Assembly: GCA_947624065.1 (NCBI GenBank)
Contig: CANQIO010000005.1
Span: forward strand, 18,210-82,209
Source: an uncultured Oscillospiraceae bacterium
GTDB lineage: Bacteria > Bacillota > Clostridia > Oscillospirales > Oscillospiraceae
Reading direction: 5' to 3'
Length of the DNA: 64,000 nucleotides
Shown: piece after piece, positions 48,704 to 60,743 of the stretch
How positions within the stretch are numbered: position 1 is the stretch's first letter
Layout: each line of letters opens with the position of its first letter
Position numbers and translations under genes: made by a program
The notes under the pieces: model-generated
The model's input: the letters and a program-made list of their open reading frames with translations, nothing else
Database searches by the model: none
Told to the model about the DNA's origin: nothing

Positions 48704-48730
48704 GACCCGGACGACTGTGTCGTCCGGGTC
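48704..48730. terminator. Bidirectional terminator between spoVAEb and the convergent activase-like gene
   Basis: GACCCGGACGAC-TGT-GTCGTCCGGGTC. Confidence 0.75.
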
Positions 48731-48739
48731 CGCTCTGTA

Positions 48740-51700
48740 TCACGTTTTCCTCTGGGCCACGACCGGCTCGTTCTCCTCTGCCAGCCGCTGCTTGGCGGCC
48801 GAGAGCATGAGCTTGATGCGGTTGAGCTGGTTGACCTCGCTGGCGCCGGGATCATAGTCCACGGCGATGATGTTGGCCTGGGGGTGATCGGCCCGCAGCT
48901 CCTTGATGACCCCCTTGCCCACGATGTGGTTGGGAAGGCAGGCGAAGGGCTGGGTACAGATGATGTTGGGCACGCCGCTGTGGATCAGCTCCAGCATCTC
49001 GCCGGTGAGGAACCATCCCTCCCCGGTCATGTTGCCCAGGGAAACATAGTCCTTGGCATAGGCGGCCAGATCGCCGATCCGGGACAGGTGGGTAAAGTGA
49101 CGGCTCTGCTCCAGGGCCCGGCGGGCATGGAGGCGGAAGTGCTCGCTGGCGGAGATCCCCAGATTCGAGATCCACGCCGTGGCGCTCTTCCCACCCAGGT
49201 GATCCGCCTTGAAGTTGGAGTTATAGAAGCAGTACAGCAGAAAGTCCATCAGATCGGGCATGACGGCCTCCGCCCCCTCGCTCTCCAGCAGCTCCACCAG
49301 GTGGTTGTTGGCCTCGGGGTCGAACTTGACCAGGATCTCCCCCACGATGCCCACCCGGGGCTTGACAAGGTCCTCGTGGATGGGCAGCGCGTCGAAGTCC
49401 CGGACGATGCCCTCCACGTTCCGGCGGAACCGGCTCATGGAGAAGGGGCCCTCCAGCGCCTCTATGCAGGTCCTCTCCCACTTGGCGTGCAGCGCGTCGG
49501 CAGAGCCAGGCGTGATCTCATAAGGCCGCATCCGGTACAGCGTCCGCATGAACAGGTCTCCATAGACCAGCGCCTGCAGCGCCTTGAACAGCATGGTAGG
49601 CGTCAGGCGGAAGCCCTCGTTGCTCTCCAGACCCTGGACGCTGACGGAGATGACCGGCACATGGCCCATGCCGGCCTTTTGCAGGGCCCGGCGGATAAAG
49701 CCGATATAGTTGGTCGCCCGGCAGCCGCCGCCGGTCTGGGTGATGAACACCGCCACCCGGTGGGTATCGTACCGGCCGGACAGCAGCGCCTCCATGACCT
49801 GCCCCACCACCAGCATGGACGGGTAGCAGGCGTCGTTGTTGACGAACCGCAGCCCCACGTCCACCGAGCTCTGGCGGGGGCTCTCCAGCAGATCGATCTT
49901 ATAGCCGAACGACCCCACCGCCGCCCGCAGCATGGCAAAATGGATGGGCGACATCTCCGGGCACAGGATCGTGTAGCCCTCGTCCTTCATCCGCTGGGTG
50001 AATTCATGGCGCTGATAGCCGGAGGACACGATCTGCCGGGGCGCGCCGCTCTTCTCCCGCAGGCGCAGGGCAGAGATGAGCGAGCGGATGCGGATGCGGG
50101 CCGCGCCCAGGTTGTTCATCTCGTCGATCTTCAGAACGGTATACAGCTTCCCGGACCCGGTCAGGATGTCGCTGACCTGGTCGGTGGTGATGGCGTCCAG
50201 GCCGCAGCCGAAGGAGTTCATCTGCACCAGGTCCAGGTCGTCCCGTCCCTTCACCAGCTCCGCCGCCCGGTACAGCCGGGAGTGATACATCCACTGGTCC
50301 ACCGCCAGCAGAGGCCGGTCCGGCTCCGCCAGATGGGACACGGAGTCCTCCGTCAGCACGCACAGGCCATAGGAGGCGATCAGGCCCGGGATGCCGTGGT
50401 TGATCTCCGGGTCGATGTGGTAGGGCCGCCCGGCCAGGACGATGCCCCGCCGACCGGTCTGCTCCATATAGCGCAGCGTCTCCTCGCCCTTGCGCTGGAT
50501 GTCGCGGCGGACCTGCTCCAGCTCCGCCCACGCCTTGCGGCAGGCGGCGGCGATCTCGTCCGAGGGGATGGACAGCGGCCCGCCCAGCTCCCGGATCAGC
50601 TGCCGGGTCAGGGTCTTGACGTCAGAAAACGGCAGAAACGGGTTCATGAACCGGACGGACGGGTCCGCCAGCTCCTCCACATTGTTTTTGATGTTCTCCG
50701 AATAGGACGTGACGATGGGGCAGTTATAGTGGTTGGCTGCGGCGGGCGTCTCGTTGCGCTCATAGGGCAGGCAGGGATAGAAGATGAATTTGATCCCCTG
50801 CTGGAGCAGCCACTGGACGTGGCCGTGGGCGAGCTTGGCCGGATAGCACTCTGACTCGCTGGGGATGGACTCGATGCCCAGCTCGTAGATCTTCCGGGTG
50901 GACTGGGGCGAGAGCACCACCCGGAAGCCCAGCTCCCGGAACAGCACCGCCCAGAACGGGTAGTCCTCATACATATTGAGCACCCGCGGGATGCCCACCG
51001 TGCCCCGGGGGGCCCGGTCCGGCGGCAGGGGCTCATAGTCGAACACCCGCTGCAGCTTATAGGCGAACAGGTCCGGCACGTCCTCCCGCTTTTTCTCCGC
51101 GCCCAGGCCCTTTTCGCACCGGTTGCCGGAGATATAGCGGCGTCTCCCGCCGTCAAAGAGGTTCACCGTCAGCATGCAGTGGTTGACGCAGCCCTGGCAG
51201 CGGGTCATGCGGGTATCGTAGCGCAGGTCCAGGATGTCCCGCAGCGGCAGCATGGAAGTCTCCTGTCCCTGCCAGCGCTCCCTGGCCACCAGCGCCGCCC
51301 CAAAGGCGCCCATGATGCCCGCGATGTCCGGGCGGACGGCCTCGCAGCCGCTGATGCGCTCAAAGCTGCGCAGCACCGCGTCGTTATAAAACGTGCCGCC
51401 CTGGACGATGGTGTGCCGGCCCAGATCCTCCGGTCCCGCGATCTTCATGACCTTATAGAGCGCGTTCTTGATGACCGAGTAGGCCAGCCCCGCCGAGATG
51501 TCCGACACCGGCGCGCCCTCCTTCTGGGCCTGCTTGACGTTGGAGTTCATGAACACGGTGCACCGGGTGCCCAGATCGATCGGGTTCTTGGCGAACAGCG
51601 CCTCCCTGGCGAATTCCGGTGCCGTATACCCCAGGGAGACCGCGAAGGTCTCGATGAAGGAGCCGCAGCCGGAGGAGCACGCCTCGTTCAGCTGCACGCT

Positions 51701-53026
51701 GTCCACGGCATGGTCCCGGATGCGGATGCACTTCATGTCCTGGCCGCCGATGTCCAGGATGCAGTCCACCTCCGGCTCAAAGAAGCTGGCGGCGTAATAG
51801 TGGGCGATGGTCTCCACCTCGCCCTCATCCAGCAGCAGCGCGGCCTTGATGAGCGCCTCGCCGTAGCCGGTGGAGCAGGAATAGACGATCCGCGCCGTGT
51901 CCGGCAGGCGCTCCTTGAGCTCCCCCATGGCCCGGATCGCCGTGGCGAGAGGACTGCCGTTGTTGTTGCTGTAAAAGCTGTAGAGCAGGCTCCCGTCCTC
52001 CCCCACCAGGGCAGCCTTGGTGGTGGTGGAGCCGGCGTCGATGCCGAGAAAGCACGGCCCGCTGTATGACGCCAGCTCCGCCGCGGGGACCCTGTGGCTC
52101 CCATGCCGGGCCAGGAATTCGTCATACTCCCTCTGGCTCTCGAACAGCGGCGCCAGGCGCTTGATCTCAAAGCGCATGCGCACCTCGCCCTCCAGCTTGC
52201 TCCGGAGGGCGGAGAGGCCCAGGCGCGGCGCGCTCGCCTCCGCCGTCATGGCCGCCCCCACCGCGGCGAACAGATGGGCGTTCTCCGGCGAGATCGTCTG
52301 CTCCGGCGTGAGGTGGAGCGTGCGCACGAAGGCGTTCCGCAGTTCCGGCAAAAAGTGCAGCGGCCCGCCCAAAAAGGCCACGTTGCCCCGGATGGGCTTG
52401 CCGCAGGCCAGGCCGCTGATGGTCTGGTTCACCACCGCCTGGAACACGGACGCCGCCAGGTCCTCCCTCGTGGCGCCCTCATTGATCAGCGGCTGGATGT
52501 CGCTCTTGGCGAACACGCCGCACCGGGCGGCGATGGGATAGATGGCCTTATAGCCGGCGGCATAGTCGTTGAGCCCGGCGGCGTCCGTCTGCAGGAGCGC
52601 GGCCATCTGGTCCACGAACGAGCCGGTGCCGCCGGCGCAGATGCCGTTCATCCGCTGGTCGATGCCGCCGGTGAAGTAGATGATCTTGGCGTCCTCCCCG
52701 CCCAGCTCGATGGCCACGTCCGTCTGGGGCGCGTAGGCGCGCAGCGCCGTGGCCACGGCCACCACCTCCTGGGTGAAGGGGATGGCAAGCAGTCCCGCCA
52801 TGGTCAGCCCGCCGGAACCGGTGATGACGGGACTGATCTCGATCTCGCCCAGGGTGTCCTCCGCCCGGCGCAGCAGCCCGGACAGGGTCTGCTGGATGTT
52901 GGCGTGATGGCGTTCATAAGCGGAGAACACCATCCCGCGGTCCTCGGAGCGCAGGATGGCGATCTTGACAGTGGTGGAACCGATATCGATCCCCAGTGTA
53001 TAAGTAGTCTTTGGCGCTTGGAGCAT
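48740..53026 (-). CDS. Giant acyl-CoA dehydratase activase-like protein (two BadF/BcrA ASKHA ATPase domains + DUF2229/HgdB-like region)
   Basis: [15 protein letters not shown] and [16 protein letters not shown] repeats of the ATPase; [15 protein letters not shown]...GNRCEKG; HgdB-like C-terminal half. Confidence 0.92.
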   Translation of the reverse strand: MLQAPKTTYTLGIDIGSTTVKIAILRSEDRGMVFSAYERHHANIQQTLSGLLRRAEDTLGEIEISPVITGSGGLTMAGLLAIPFTQEVVAVATALRAYAPQTDVAIELGGEDAKIIYFTGGIDQRMNGICAGGTGSFVDQMAALLQTDAAGLNDYAAGYKAIYPIAARCGVFAKSDIQPLINEGATREDLAASVFQAVVNQTISGLACGKPIRGNVAFLGGPLHFLPELRNAFVRTLHLTPEQTISPENAHLFAAVGAAMTAEASAPRLGLSALRSKLEGEVRMRFEIKRLAPLFESQREYDEFLARHGSHRVPAAELASYSGPCFLGIDAGSTTTKAALVGEDGSLLYSFYSNNNGSPLATAIRAMGELKERLPDTARIVYSCSTGYGEALIKAALLLDEGEVETIAHYYAASFFEPEVDCILDIGGQDMKCIRIRDHAVDSVQLNEACSSGCGSFIETFAVSLGYTAPEFAREALFAKNPIDLGTRCTVFMNSNVKQAQKEGAPVSDISAGLAYSVIKNALYKVMKIAGPEDLGRHTIVQGGTFYNDAVLRSFERISGCEAVRPDIAGIMGAFGAALVARERWQGQETSMLPLRDILDLRYDTRMTRCQGCVNHCMLTVNLFDGGRRRYISGNRCEKGLGAEKKREDVPDLFAYKLQRVFDYEPLPPDRAPRGTVGIPRVLNMYEDYPFWAVLFRELGFRVVLSPQSTRKIYELGIESIPSESECYPAKLAHGHVQWLLQQGIKFIFYPCLPYERNETPAAANHYNCPIVTSYSENIKNNVEELADPSVRFMNPFLPFSDVKTLTRQLIRELGGPLSIPSDEIAAACRKAWAELEQVRRDIQRKGEETLRYMEQTGRRGIVLAGRPYHIDPEINHGIPGLIASYGLCVLTEDSVSHLAEPDRPLLAVDQWMYHSRLYRAAELVKGRDDLDLVQMNSFGCGLDAITTDQVSDILTGSGKLYTVLKIDEMNNLGAARIRIRSLISALRLREKSGAPRQIVSSGYQRHEFTQRMKDEGYTILCPEMSPIHFAMLRAAVGSFGYKIDLLESPRQSSVDVGLRFVNNDACYPSMLVVGQVMEALLSGRYDTHRVAVFITQTGGGCRATNYIGFIRRALQKAGMGHVPVISVSVQGLESNEGFRLTPTMLFKALQALVYGDLFMRTLYRMRPYEITPGSADALHAKWERTCIEALEGPFSMSRFRRNVEGIVRDFDALPIHEDLVKPRVGIVGEILVKFDPEANNHLVELLESEGAEAVMPDLMDFLLYCFYNSNFKADHLGGKSATAWISNLGISASEHFRLHARRALEQSRHFTHLSRIGDLAAYAKDYVSLGNMTGEGWFLTGEMLELIHSGVPNIICTQPFACLPNHIVGKGVIKELRADHPQANIIAVDYDPGASEVNQLNRIKLMLSAAKQRLAEENEPVVAQRKT

Positions 53027-53212
53027 GGATGCCTTCCCCTCTGAACTGCTGTGAAAAGGTAACATATCGGCAGGCGTCGGCAAAGATCGACGCCTGCACG
53101 CAGATATTATAGCGAATTTTGCGCAACTTTTCAAGCCCCGCCGTCCACTTTGCGCTGCCGCCGGCGGGAAAACGCCCTGACGGACCCGCGGCAGGTGTCT
53201 ATCTCACGAAAA

Positions 53213-53239
53213 CACCCGCTGAGCGCTGCTCAGCGGGTG
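53213..53239 (-). terminator. Terminator of the cell-wall-binding peptidase-like gene
   Basis: CACCCGCTGAGC-GCT-GCTCAGCGGGTG, TTTT on reverse strand. Confidence 0.8.
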
Positions 53240-53268
53240 AATCCCGTGCGATATCGCGTCAGGAGCCA

Positions 53269-54408
53269 TTACAGGTCCCCGATCAGCCTTCCCTGGGCGT
53301 CAAAGGTATACGAGGCGCCGTCGATGGTATACGTCCCGTCCGTGTAGGCGACGCCGTACTTGCCGTCGTGCAGCGGGTTGAAGTAGTACCAGGAGCCGTT
53401 CACATTCTGCCAGCCGTCCATCACGCGGCCATAGTAGCCGTCATGCACTTCGCTGAAGTAGTACAGCCCGTCATAGGAGCTGCCGGTGGCGATCCACCGC
53501 AGGCCGGTCATCATCACGCCCGCATCGTCGAGGAAGAACCAATACTTCCCGTCCATGGCCCAGTCGTTGACGATCATACGGCCATAGTAGCCGTCAAGAG
53601 ACTTGTCGAAGTAATGCCAGACCCCGTTGACCTGGACCCAGCCGTCCATCAGACGGCCATAGGAGCCGTTGTTGTTGGGGTTGAAATAGTACCAGCCCTC
53701 CGTGAACTTCTGGAAGCCGGTGAGCATTTTCCCGTCAGAGCCCATGTAGTACCAGTACTTGCTGTCCCGCGCCCACTGGTCATGCACCAGCTTGCCGGCA
53801 TCGTCGAAGAAGTACCAGGCGGAGTCGATCCAATCCCAGCCCGTCACGGCCTTGCCGTTTTTGTAGTAGTACCGCTCGCCGTCCTCCTCGGTCCAGCTGC
53901 CCCCCCGGGAGGGAGCCTCGTCCGAATAATATGTATAGCAATACTGTACGCTCTTTACTTCCTCGGCGGACATCGTGCGTCCCCAATTGACGGAGTTCGA
54001 CCAGTTGCCCTCTGCAAGGACGATATAGTCGCTGTAGACCTCCAGCACGACCACCGAGTGGCCGCCCGAGCCGTAGCCGATCCCGTAGGAGAGCAGGTCG
54101 CCCACATGCAGATCCTCGATGGTGATGGGCGGCCGCTTGACCTTCTTCAGGGTCTGGCCGGGAAACGCAGCTTCCTGCAGCAGGGTGGCGAACCCAAAGC
54201 AGCCATACTCGGCGAGGCCGTTCTTGTCGATATAATAGGAGCTGCTGTCCCACGGCGCCCCGTCCGGATAGATCTCCTGGAGGGCGATCATACGCTCATA
54301 AGCCTCCTGCTCCGTGGTGAGGTCCGCGGACTCCTGAGCAAAGGCTGTCGCGGAGAGGGACAGGACCGTCAGCACGGCCAGGATCATGGAAATAAAACGC
54401 TTGAGCAT
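53269..54408 (-). CDS. Secreted protein with papain-like (NlpC/CHAP-like) domain and C-terminal cell-wall-binding repeats
   Basis: Signal peptide LKRFISMILAVLTVLSLSATAFA; EYGCFGFATLLQEAAF ... GGHSVVVLEVYSDYIVLAEGNW; many WYYF/YYY repeat units. Confidence 0.82.
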   Translation of the reverse strand: MLKRFISMILAVLTVLSLSATAFAQESADLTTEQEAYERMIALQEIYPDGAPWDSSSYYIDKNGLAEYGCFGFATLLQEAAFPGQTLKKVKRPPITIEDLHVGDLLSYGIGYGSGGHSVVVLEVYSDYIVLAEGNWSNSVNWGRTMSAEEVKSVQYCYTYYSDEAPSRGGSWTEEDGERYYYKNGKAVTGWDWIDSAWYFFDDAGKLVHDQWARDSKYWYYMGSDGKMLTGFQKFTEGWYYFNPNNNGSYGRLMDGWVQVNGVWHYFDKSLDGYYGRMIVNDWAMDGKYWFFLDDAGVMMTGLRWIATGSSYDGLYYFSEVHDGYYGRVMDGWQNVNGSWYYFNPLHDGKYGVAYTDGTYTIDGASYTFDAQGRLIGDL

Positions 54409-54650
54409 GTATCTTTTGTGTCTCCTTTCAGTACCGTTGACGCGCATCTCCTTCTCGCCGCGATCCCTTAGATCCGGCGAAAGGCCCATTTCATGCCTCT
54501 CAGATCCGTCTGCGCGCCGCCGCCCTCCCGCGTGGAGGGCCCTCCGAAACTGTCACATTCCATTCTGAAAAAACGGCTACTTTTAAGATAATAGCACAAA
54601 ATGGCTCTCTTTGCAAGCAAAAAGCCGCGCTTTCCCTCCCGATGCGGCAA

Positions 54651-54682
54651 AAGTGCCTGACCTTCGCGAGAAGATCAGGCAC
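54651..54682 (-). terminator. Hairpin downstream of the giant surface protein gene
   Basis: AGTGCCTGACCTTC-GCGA-GAAGATCAGGCACT; TTTT on reverse strand. Confidence 0.7.
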
Positions 54683-54758
54683 TGTTGGCAGCGGCAGCGT
54701 TTCCTCAAAGGGAACGCCCCGCGCCCAAGGAGGCAGATTTTCTTGCCTCCTTGAGGTC

Positions 54759-57700
54759 TCAAAGCCGGCTCTTCCTGCGGCGAACGGCCGCCACAGCCGT
54801 CAGGGCCAGCGCGCATCCCGCGGCCAAAGCCATCCACAGGGCGGGCATGTTCTCGTCCCCGGTCGCCGGGGCGGTGGGCTCGCCGGGCCGGCTGGGCTGC
54901 ACGGGACTGGCGGTGGGTCTCGGCGTCGCGCCGGGCTCAGGCGTCGCGCCGGGCTCAGGCGTCGTGCCGGGCTCAGGCGTCGTACCGGGCTCCGGTGTCG
55001 TGCCGGGCTCAGGCGTAGATCCGGGCTCAGGCGTAGATCCAGGCTCAGGCGTAGACTCGGGGTCAGGCGTGGAAACAGTTCCGGGGCCGCCGGGATTATA
55101 GCTCCTGTACGTATTGGTGAACGTGCTCTCACCGGTCTCGTCTATCAGCTCCGCTTCCAGGACGCCATCGCCCAGCGGGTCCGTCACACTGTATGTGACG
55201 GTATAGGCGTGGGTGTCGTAGGTCACGTTCGCGGCTCTTCCGGGCACCTCGGTGATCGTGATGGTATAGGTGCCGGGCATCGTAAATCCGATATCCGCAA
55301 ACGCAACGGTCCCATCAGCAGCGTTGGACGCGTTTGCCGGCAGCTGGACGCCCGCGGACGGCTGCGCCGTCATCGTGAACTGGAACGCATCGGCCTGCAG
55401 CGTGCGTCCGTTGAGGACCTTGGTCACGCTCGGAGCAGTCACGGTAGCGGTCTTCGGTTGATACGTATTGGTGAACGCGGCCGTGGACGTGTTCCTCTGT
55501 ATGATCGGCCCCACACTGTTATCAGATTTGGCGGTATATCCCGCCGCGGTCTCTTCCGATACGGTATACGCCGTGCCGGCGGGCAGAGGGATGCTGGCGG
55601 TCTGTCCATGCTTGAGGGTCAGCTTGCCGGTGCACTTGCCGTCGGCCGACTCAAGCGTCAGCGCCTGCGTCTCACCGTCCACAGTATAGGGTATCGAGCC
55701 AAGCTCAAAATAACCGGAATCGAGGTCTGCCGGCGGCGTTAAGGTGACGTCGAAAGTGAACTCCTTGTCCGCAAAGCCCTCCGGCCCATTCACCACCGTT
55801 TTGGTGATCTCCAGCCTCCCATAGAGGGAGGTATTCGCAAAGTACACCCAGTCATCCGCACCGCTGCTGATCGTGCCGAAACCATCCGCACCGATCGTTG
55901 TGTCCGATCTGCCCAGCATCCCGGACGCCGAGTAATCACGGGGGGATACCTCTTCCACCTTGTACTTGATGCCCGGGGCGATGCCGTAGATGGTGATGGC
56001 CTGCCCGGCCTTCAGGGTGAAAGTCTCGGACGTTCTGGTGCTGTCGCCGTCGTTGCCGGTCATCTTCAGCGTGCCGCGCGGCGGGGCCGCGACGCCCATA
56101 TCGTCATAGTAGAGGGCCCTGCGCCCCACATAGGCGTAGTTGTTATCGATCGTAACGCCGGCACCATGCCCCTCCGGCAGGGTCAGCGTCAAGGTGAACG
56201 TAAAGTCCTGTCTGGGCGCGATCAGCGTCGTGCCGTCGGTGTCATAGGCGATCTTGCCGATGCGCAGCCAGTCCTCATAGACGGTCATCGTGACCGCGTT
56301 GGACTTTACGCTCGTGCCGTCCCAGGCAACGGCGGCGCTGTTGGTATAGGTATGCTCCTCCAGGACGATGGGCGTGGAGACCTGGAACGTCAACTCCTTC
56401 TTAGTCTCAGTGGGAATACTCAGACTTTCCCATGTCACCTTGCCGCCGTAATACAGGCCGGGGTCCTGATCGGAGTCCTTGCCATCCTTGAGGTCGGTAA
56501 GCTTTCCGCCGTCGCTGATGGTCCCCTGGTGCACGCGCAGCCTGCGGTGTCCCGCCTCTCCGTTGGCGTCGGGGATCTCGTCTGTGACGGTGAACCCGCC
56601 CGCGGCGGTCACATCATAGTTATAGACGGTGAGGGTATACGTGACCGTCTCGCCGGAGCCCACATGCAGGCCCCCATCTTCATCCAGATCGTGGCCTTCC
56701 GATGCCTGCTTCTTCACCAGCATCACGCCAGTGGGGGCGTTGGTGAACTGCTCCGACGTCGGCTCTCTCGTCGCCGCGGTGATACTTCCGGTGGCACTGC
56801 CATCGGCGGCCACAGACGCACCGTTGATCTCCGTCAGCTTGAAGTCGACGCCGCCCTCGGCCGGCTTATAATCCTGCTCCTTCACGGTATACTTCGTGTC
56901 CGCCGGCAGGATGAAGGTGGCGGTCTGGTCGTTCTTGAGCGTCAGCGTGCCGGTGTAGGTCCTGCTATCGTCGCCGGTCAGTCCCGTGAGCGTCAGGGTC
57001 CTTGTCTCTCCGCCTTCGGGTGCACCGTTGCCGGTAACGGTGTACGAAACGGAGTGAGTTCCGTCCCCCTGGTTGAAGTATTCTTCCTCGTTGCCCGTGG
57101 TTCCCTCAATGTTCGCCGGCAGCGTGAACGTCACGTCGAACTGGAATTCCGCGCTGTCCCGCACCGCGTCGGCGGGGTCGTACTCACCATCAAACAGGTC
57201 GGTGACAGTCTTGCCGATGGTCAACTGGCCCAGGGTAGAGATGTACCACACGTCCACCACGCCATCGTCACCAATGCCGGTCCACTTGTAGGGGTCCCTG
57301 ACGTCGTCGGTGACGCTGCCGTTTTTCGCCGTGTCGTACTTATACCACTGCCAGCTGGTGAGACCGCCGCCGCTGATGCTGTCCACATTATCCGGGTCAA
57401 AGGCCACGGACAGCCCCGTGACCCCGAGGAAGTCGAGGAGTCCATCCATATTGAAGAAGGTCTCGCGCTTGACAATGTAGTATCCATCCGTGCCATTTTC
57501 AAACGGCGCGGCTTTGTACTCTGTAGGGACGCCCGTCTCTTCCTTTCTGGTCACGGTGGCGTCCACATGCTCGTGCGTCTGGCCCTTCTCGTCGGTGTAG
57601 TTGAAGGTCACGTAATAGGTGTAGTGGTCCGCCGGGGTGCTCCACAGGGCGGTCAGATAGATGGCGTACTCCGTATTCGTATCGCCGAATCCGGTGTTGT

Positions 57701-60303
57701 AAGCGTCCATGATGTTCCGCAGCTCCAGCAGGTCGGAGGGCTGGATGACGGGATACTGGCCGGAATCTGTAGTAGTCCTTGTCGTGACCCTGTCCGCAAT
57801 GGTGATCCTGCTATCACCGTCGTTATCTTCCCACTGATAGGGAACGCCCGTGCGGTCCGTCAGGACCCAGCCCTGGAAGCCGACCGCACGCTCGCCTTCC
57901 CCTTGCGTGATCGTAGGCGTGGCACTGCTGACGGAGATGCTGTCGCTGGCGTCGCCGCCGCTGTAGCTGCCGTCGCCGGCGGCAATGGCATAGTACTGTC
58001 CGCCGTTATTGTCTATGTATCTGCCGTCTCTTACTGTATAGTTGGGCATACCGGAAACGTCCCCTGTGATGCCCTCATTCAATTTGCCTGCCGCTCCGTA
58101 GTTCACACCATCCTGGTAGACGACGATATACTGCTCCGGATAGGCGCGGACCTCCAGCAGATAGGCGTTCATGGTCTCAGTCCGGGCACCCGCGTTGGTA
58201 TTACCGTAGGGCGACACCAATCTGACATAGTACCACTCTTCGCCATCTTCTACGTACGGCCCGGTAACCTCCAATTCCGCGCTGTCGCCGCCCGAGGAAC
58301 TTTGGACCGCGCCAGTTTTATCGACCAGCCGTACCGTTGGATTCGCCGCCGTTCCGCCACGGCTTTCAGTCCCACCGGCAAAGGTGAAGCCATCCTGGAG
58401 TTGGAAGCGGACGTTGGCACTATAGTGTGTGCTGTCTGTCCATGTATACAGAAAGCCCGCATCACCGTATTCAGTCGATTCCTCGTATTGCCCCCATTGA
58501 TCGCCGGTGCAAAACGTATGGCCCGCCTGCACAGGGGTCCAGGTACCGCTGCCTTCATTATTCGCCCAGACTTCGACCGTCACGCCGTACAGGCCGGAAA
58601 TGATCAGCTCCTTATAAGTACTCTCATTGGTATTCATGGAGCCGCCGGTGATCCAGATGTCCCGGGTGGCGCCGGTGACGGTGATCGTGTATGAGGGGTC
58701 GCCGTTGTTCCAAGTCGCTTCGATCGTGACAACCGCGCCGGAGGGCAGCCGCGTGCTTGCTGAAGCCGGTGTAGCCGTGGTGCTCACAAAGGGGACCGTT
58801 ATAGTCGCGCCGTTGATCTCCAGCGTGCGCAGCTCCGCGTCATCAATGGGGTTCCCGTTCCCATCATTATAGGTATCCTTCACCGTGAACGTCCAGGTGA
58901 GGGTCGCCCCCACGTCTGGATTATCGAGATTTCCCGTCACAGTCCAACTGCCACCCGAAACATCGACCTTGTTGCTGGTGGGCGTGCCGCCTATCACATA
59001 GGACTGCCACGCCTCGGCATGGAAGGTGATGGTCGTCTTTTTCGTCAGCACCACCCGGACGGTCTGGTTCGCGCTCACCTTTTCGGTAGAGCTGCCCACC
59101 AGATAGGTGCCGGTGAGGGTATAGCTCTCGGGGCTGCCACCGCCCGAAACAGGCGCGATGGTGTTGGTATCCCCGTTATAGACATACCGCGGCTCCGCGC
59201 CCAGGGGGTAATTGCCGTAGGACGATTCGTTGGGGTATTTCTCGTTGCCGGGATAACTGCTGTCAAAACCATCCGTATTGTCGATATACACCCGGCCGAT
59301 GTAGCCGGCGGGAATGGTCACGTCCACGCTGGCCCAGCCGTCGACCGTAATTGCGGACGGGTCCGCGCCGAAGACAGTGTTCTTATAGGTATCGGTTTCA
59401 TTTGTTTCGTCCACATAGACCTCATAGGTGATAGCATACTCATTGGGTACATAGCGCACCTCGAAGGGAGGGTGGTCGTATTGACCGACACTCTTTGTCA
59501 ACACCACCGTGGTCAGGCGGCCCTGGGCGTCGATGGAGGTGAAATGGACATACGTTTTGTCTTTCACCTGATACATGCCCAAATGATAGAGGATGGTGCC
59601 GTTGAGCCGGATGGAGCTGATCCTGTAGCCCGTGATCTGGGGGTAGGTATTCAGGGTGTCCTCAACACCTGCCCCGTCCTTCAGCAGGTCGCCGCCGTTA
59701 GGGCCGTCCCAGGAATCACTCGTTACAGTATGGCCGTTGTCCTCGCCGCGAGCTATCAAATCGTCGAAGCTACTATATGTGGTCGGGTCGCCCGACTCGT
59801 TGGCGCCGTAGATGGAAAAGCTGAAGTATCCGGGAGCGACCTTAGCATCATTCAATTCTCCGATGGGCATGATGCCGGGGTCGTCCCCGAGGGGCAGATC
59901 GCCCTGCGCTTCGTCCGCCAGCGACCGCAGATAGGCCAGGGCCTCCGCCTCGCTGTCCTCGCCGTAAAAGGCTATCATGCCCTCCCCGAAGGGCGTCCCC
60001 CCGTCGGGCTCCGCCGTTGCTTCCGGCTCCGCCGTGGGCTCCGCTGTCTCGGTGGGCGCGGGAGATTCGCTGGGCGCGGGGGTCATCTGGCCCTCGAACC
60101 AGGGGCCGTCCTCGGCGCCCGGCCACCCTTGGGGCGCATCCTGCTCCGGCTCCGCCGTGGGCTCTGCCCCCTGCAAAACAGCATCGCCGGACGGGTCCCC
60201 GCCATCTTCAGGCTGAGACTCTTCCGGCTGTGTATCCAATTCCTGCGTCCCGGGCGCGCTGCTCTCTTCCGGAGCCGCGGCGGTATCAGTTTCTAAAATA
60301 CCC
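54759..60303 (-). CDS. Giant surface protein body (isopeptide pilin-like/DUF11-type modules, sorting-signal-like C-terminus), out of frame with its signal peptide
   Basis: Open frame from the G7 tract to 54759; repeated ITKTV...YTV modules; C-terminus TAPATGDENMPALWMALAAGCALALTAVAAVRRRKSRL. Confidence 0.85.
54924..55067 (-). repeat. 18-bp tandem repeat, 8 copies, encoding (TPEPG[S/T/A])n stalk
   Basis: CGTCGCGCCGGGCTCAGG-type units in register. Confidence 0.9.
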
Positions 60304-60474
60304 CCCCGGCTGATCTTCTGGGGTGCTGCCTTCCGCGGCGGAGAGTCCCGCGTCCTCCCCGGCAGACATGAGTCTGCCCGTGCCAGCGGTTCCTCTGACC
60401 GTGAGGCCGGCCTGGCAGACCAGCATCACCAACGTGAGCACAAGGGCCAAGACCCTGATCGTTCTTCTCCTCAT
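60286..60474 (-). CDS. Signal-peptide fragment of the giant surface protein, terminated by a frameshift at the G7 tract
   Basis: MRRRTIRVLALVLTLVMLVCQAGLTVRG...STPEDQPGGYFRN*; AAGGGAGAAAGCAGCC RBS; continues in +1 frame as GILETDTAAAPEESSAPGTQELDTQPEE. Confidence 0.75.
   Translation of the reverse strand: MRRRTIRVLALVLTLVMLVCQAGLTVRGTAGTGRLMSAGEDAGLSAAEGSTPEDQPGGYFRN
60301..60307 (-). repeat. Homopolymer G7 (C7 on + strand) at the signal peptide/body junction
   Basis: CCGGGGGGGTATTTTAG on the reverse strand. Confidence 0.95.
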
Positions 60475-60743
60475 GGCTGCTTTCTCCCTTCGGATCACAG
60501 AGCGGCTCCCGCCGCCGTATATATGCCAGACACATCAATTGGGGCCGCAATTGCATTGGTCCCATATCGATAGCAATTATAGTGTATATACTACTACCGA
60601 ATTGTTCAAAATGCAAGTGTTTTCCTGGGAAAATTATTTCAACTGACCTGTTCCATGCCATATAACACCCCATTCCAGGTCATGCCGGGCATATGTGTCA
60701 GCATCAGCGGAAAACCAGCAGGCAATGTTCTGTCATAAAAAGA

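Noticed and set aside
48503-50854. 783-aa + ORF opposite the activase-like gene
   Set aside because: Antisense shadow, crosses the terminator at 48704..48730
56166-60296. Long + strand ORFs opposite the surface protein (56166..58694, 59019..60296)
   Set aside because: No start context or domain; antisense to modular surface protein
60293-60673. 126-aa - strand ORF overlapping the signal peptide region
   Set aside because: Third frame over the signal peptide; no RBS or recognisable domain; ends at the G7 tract
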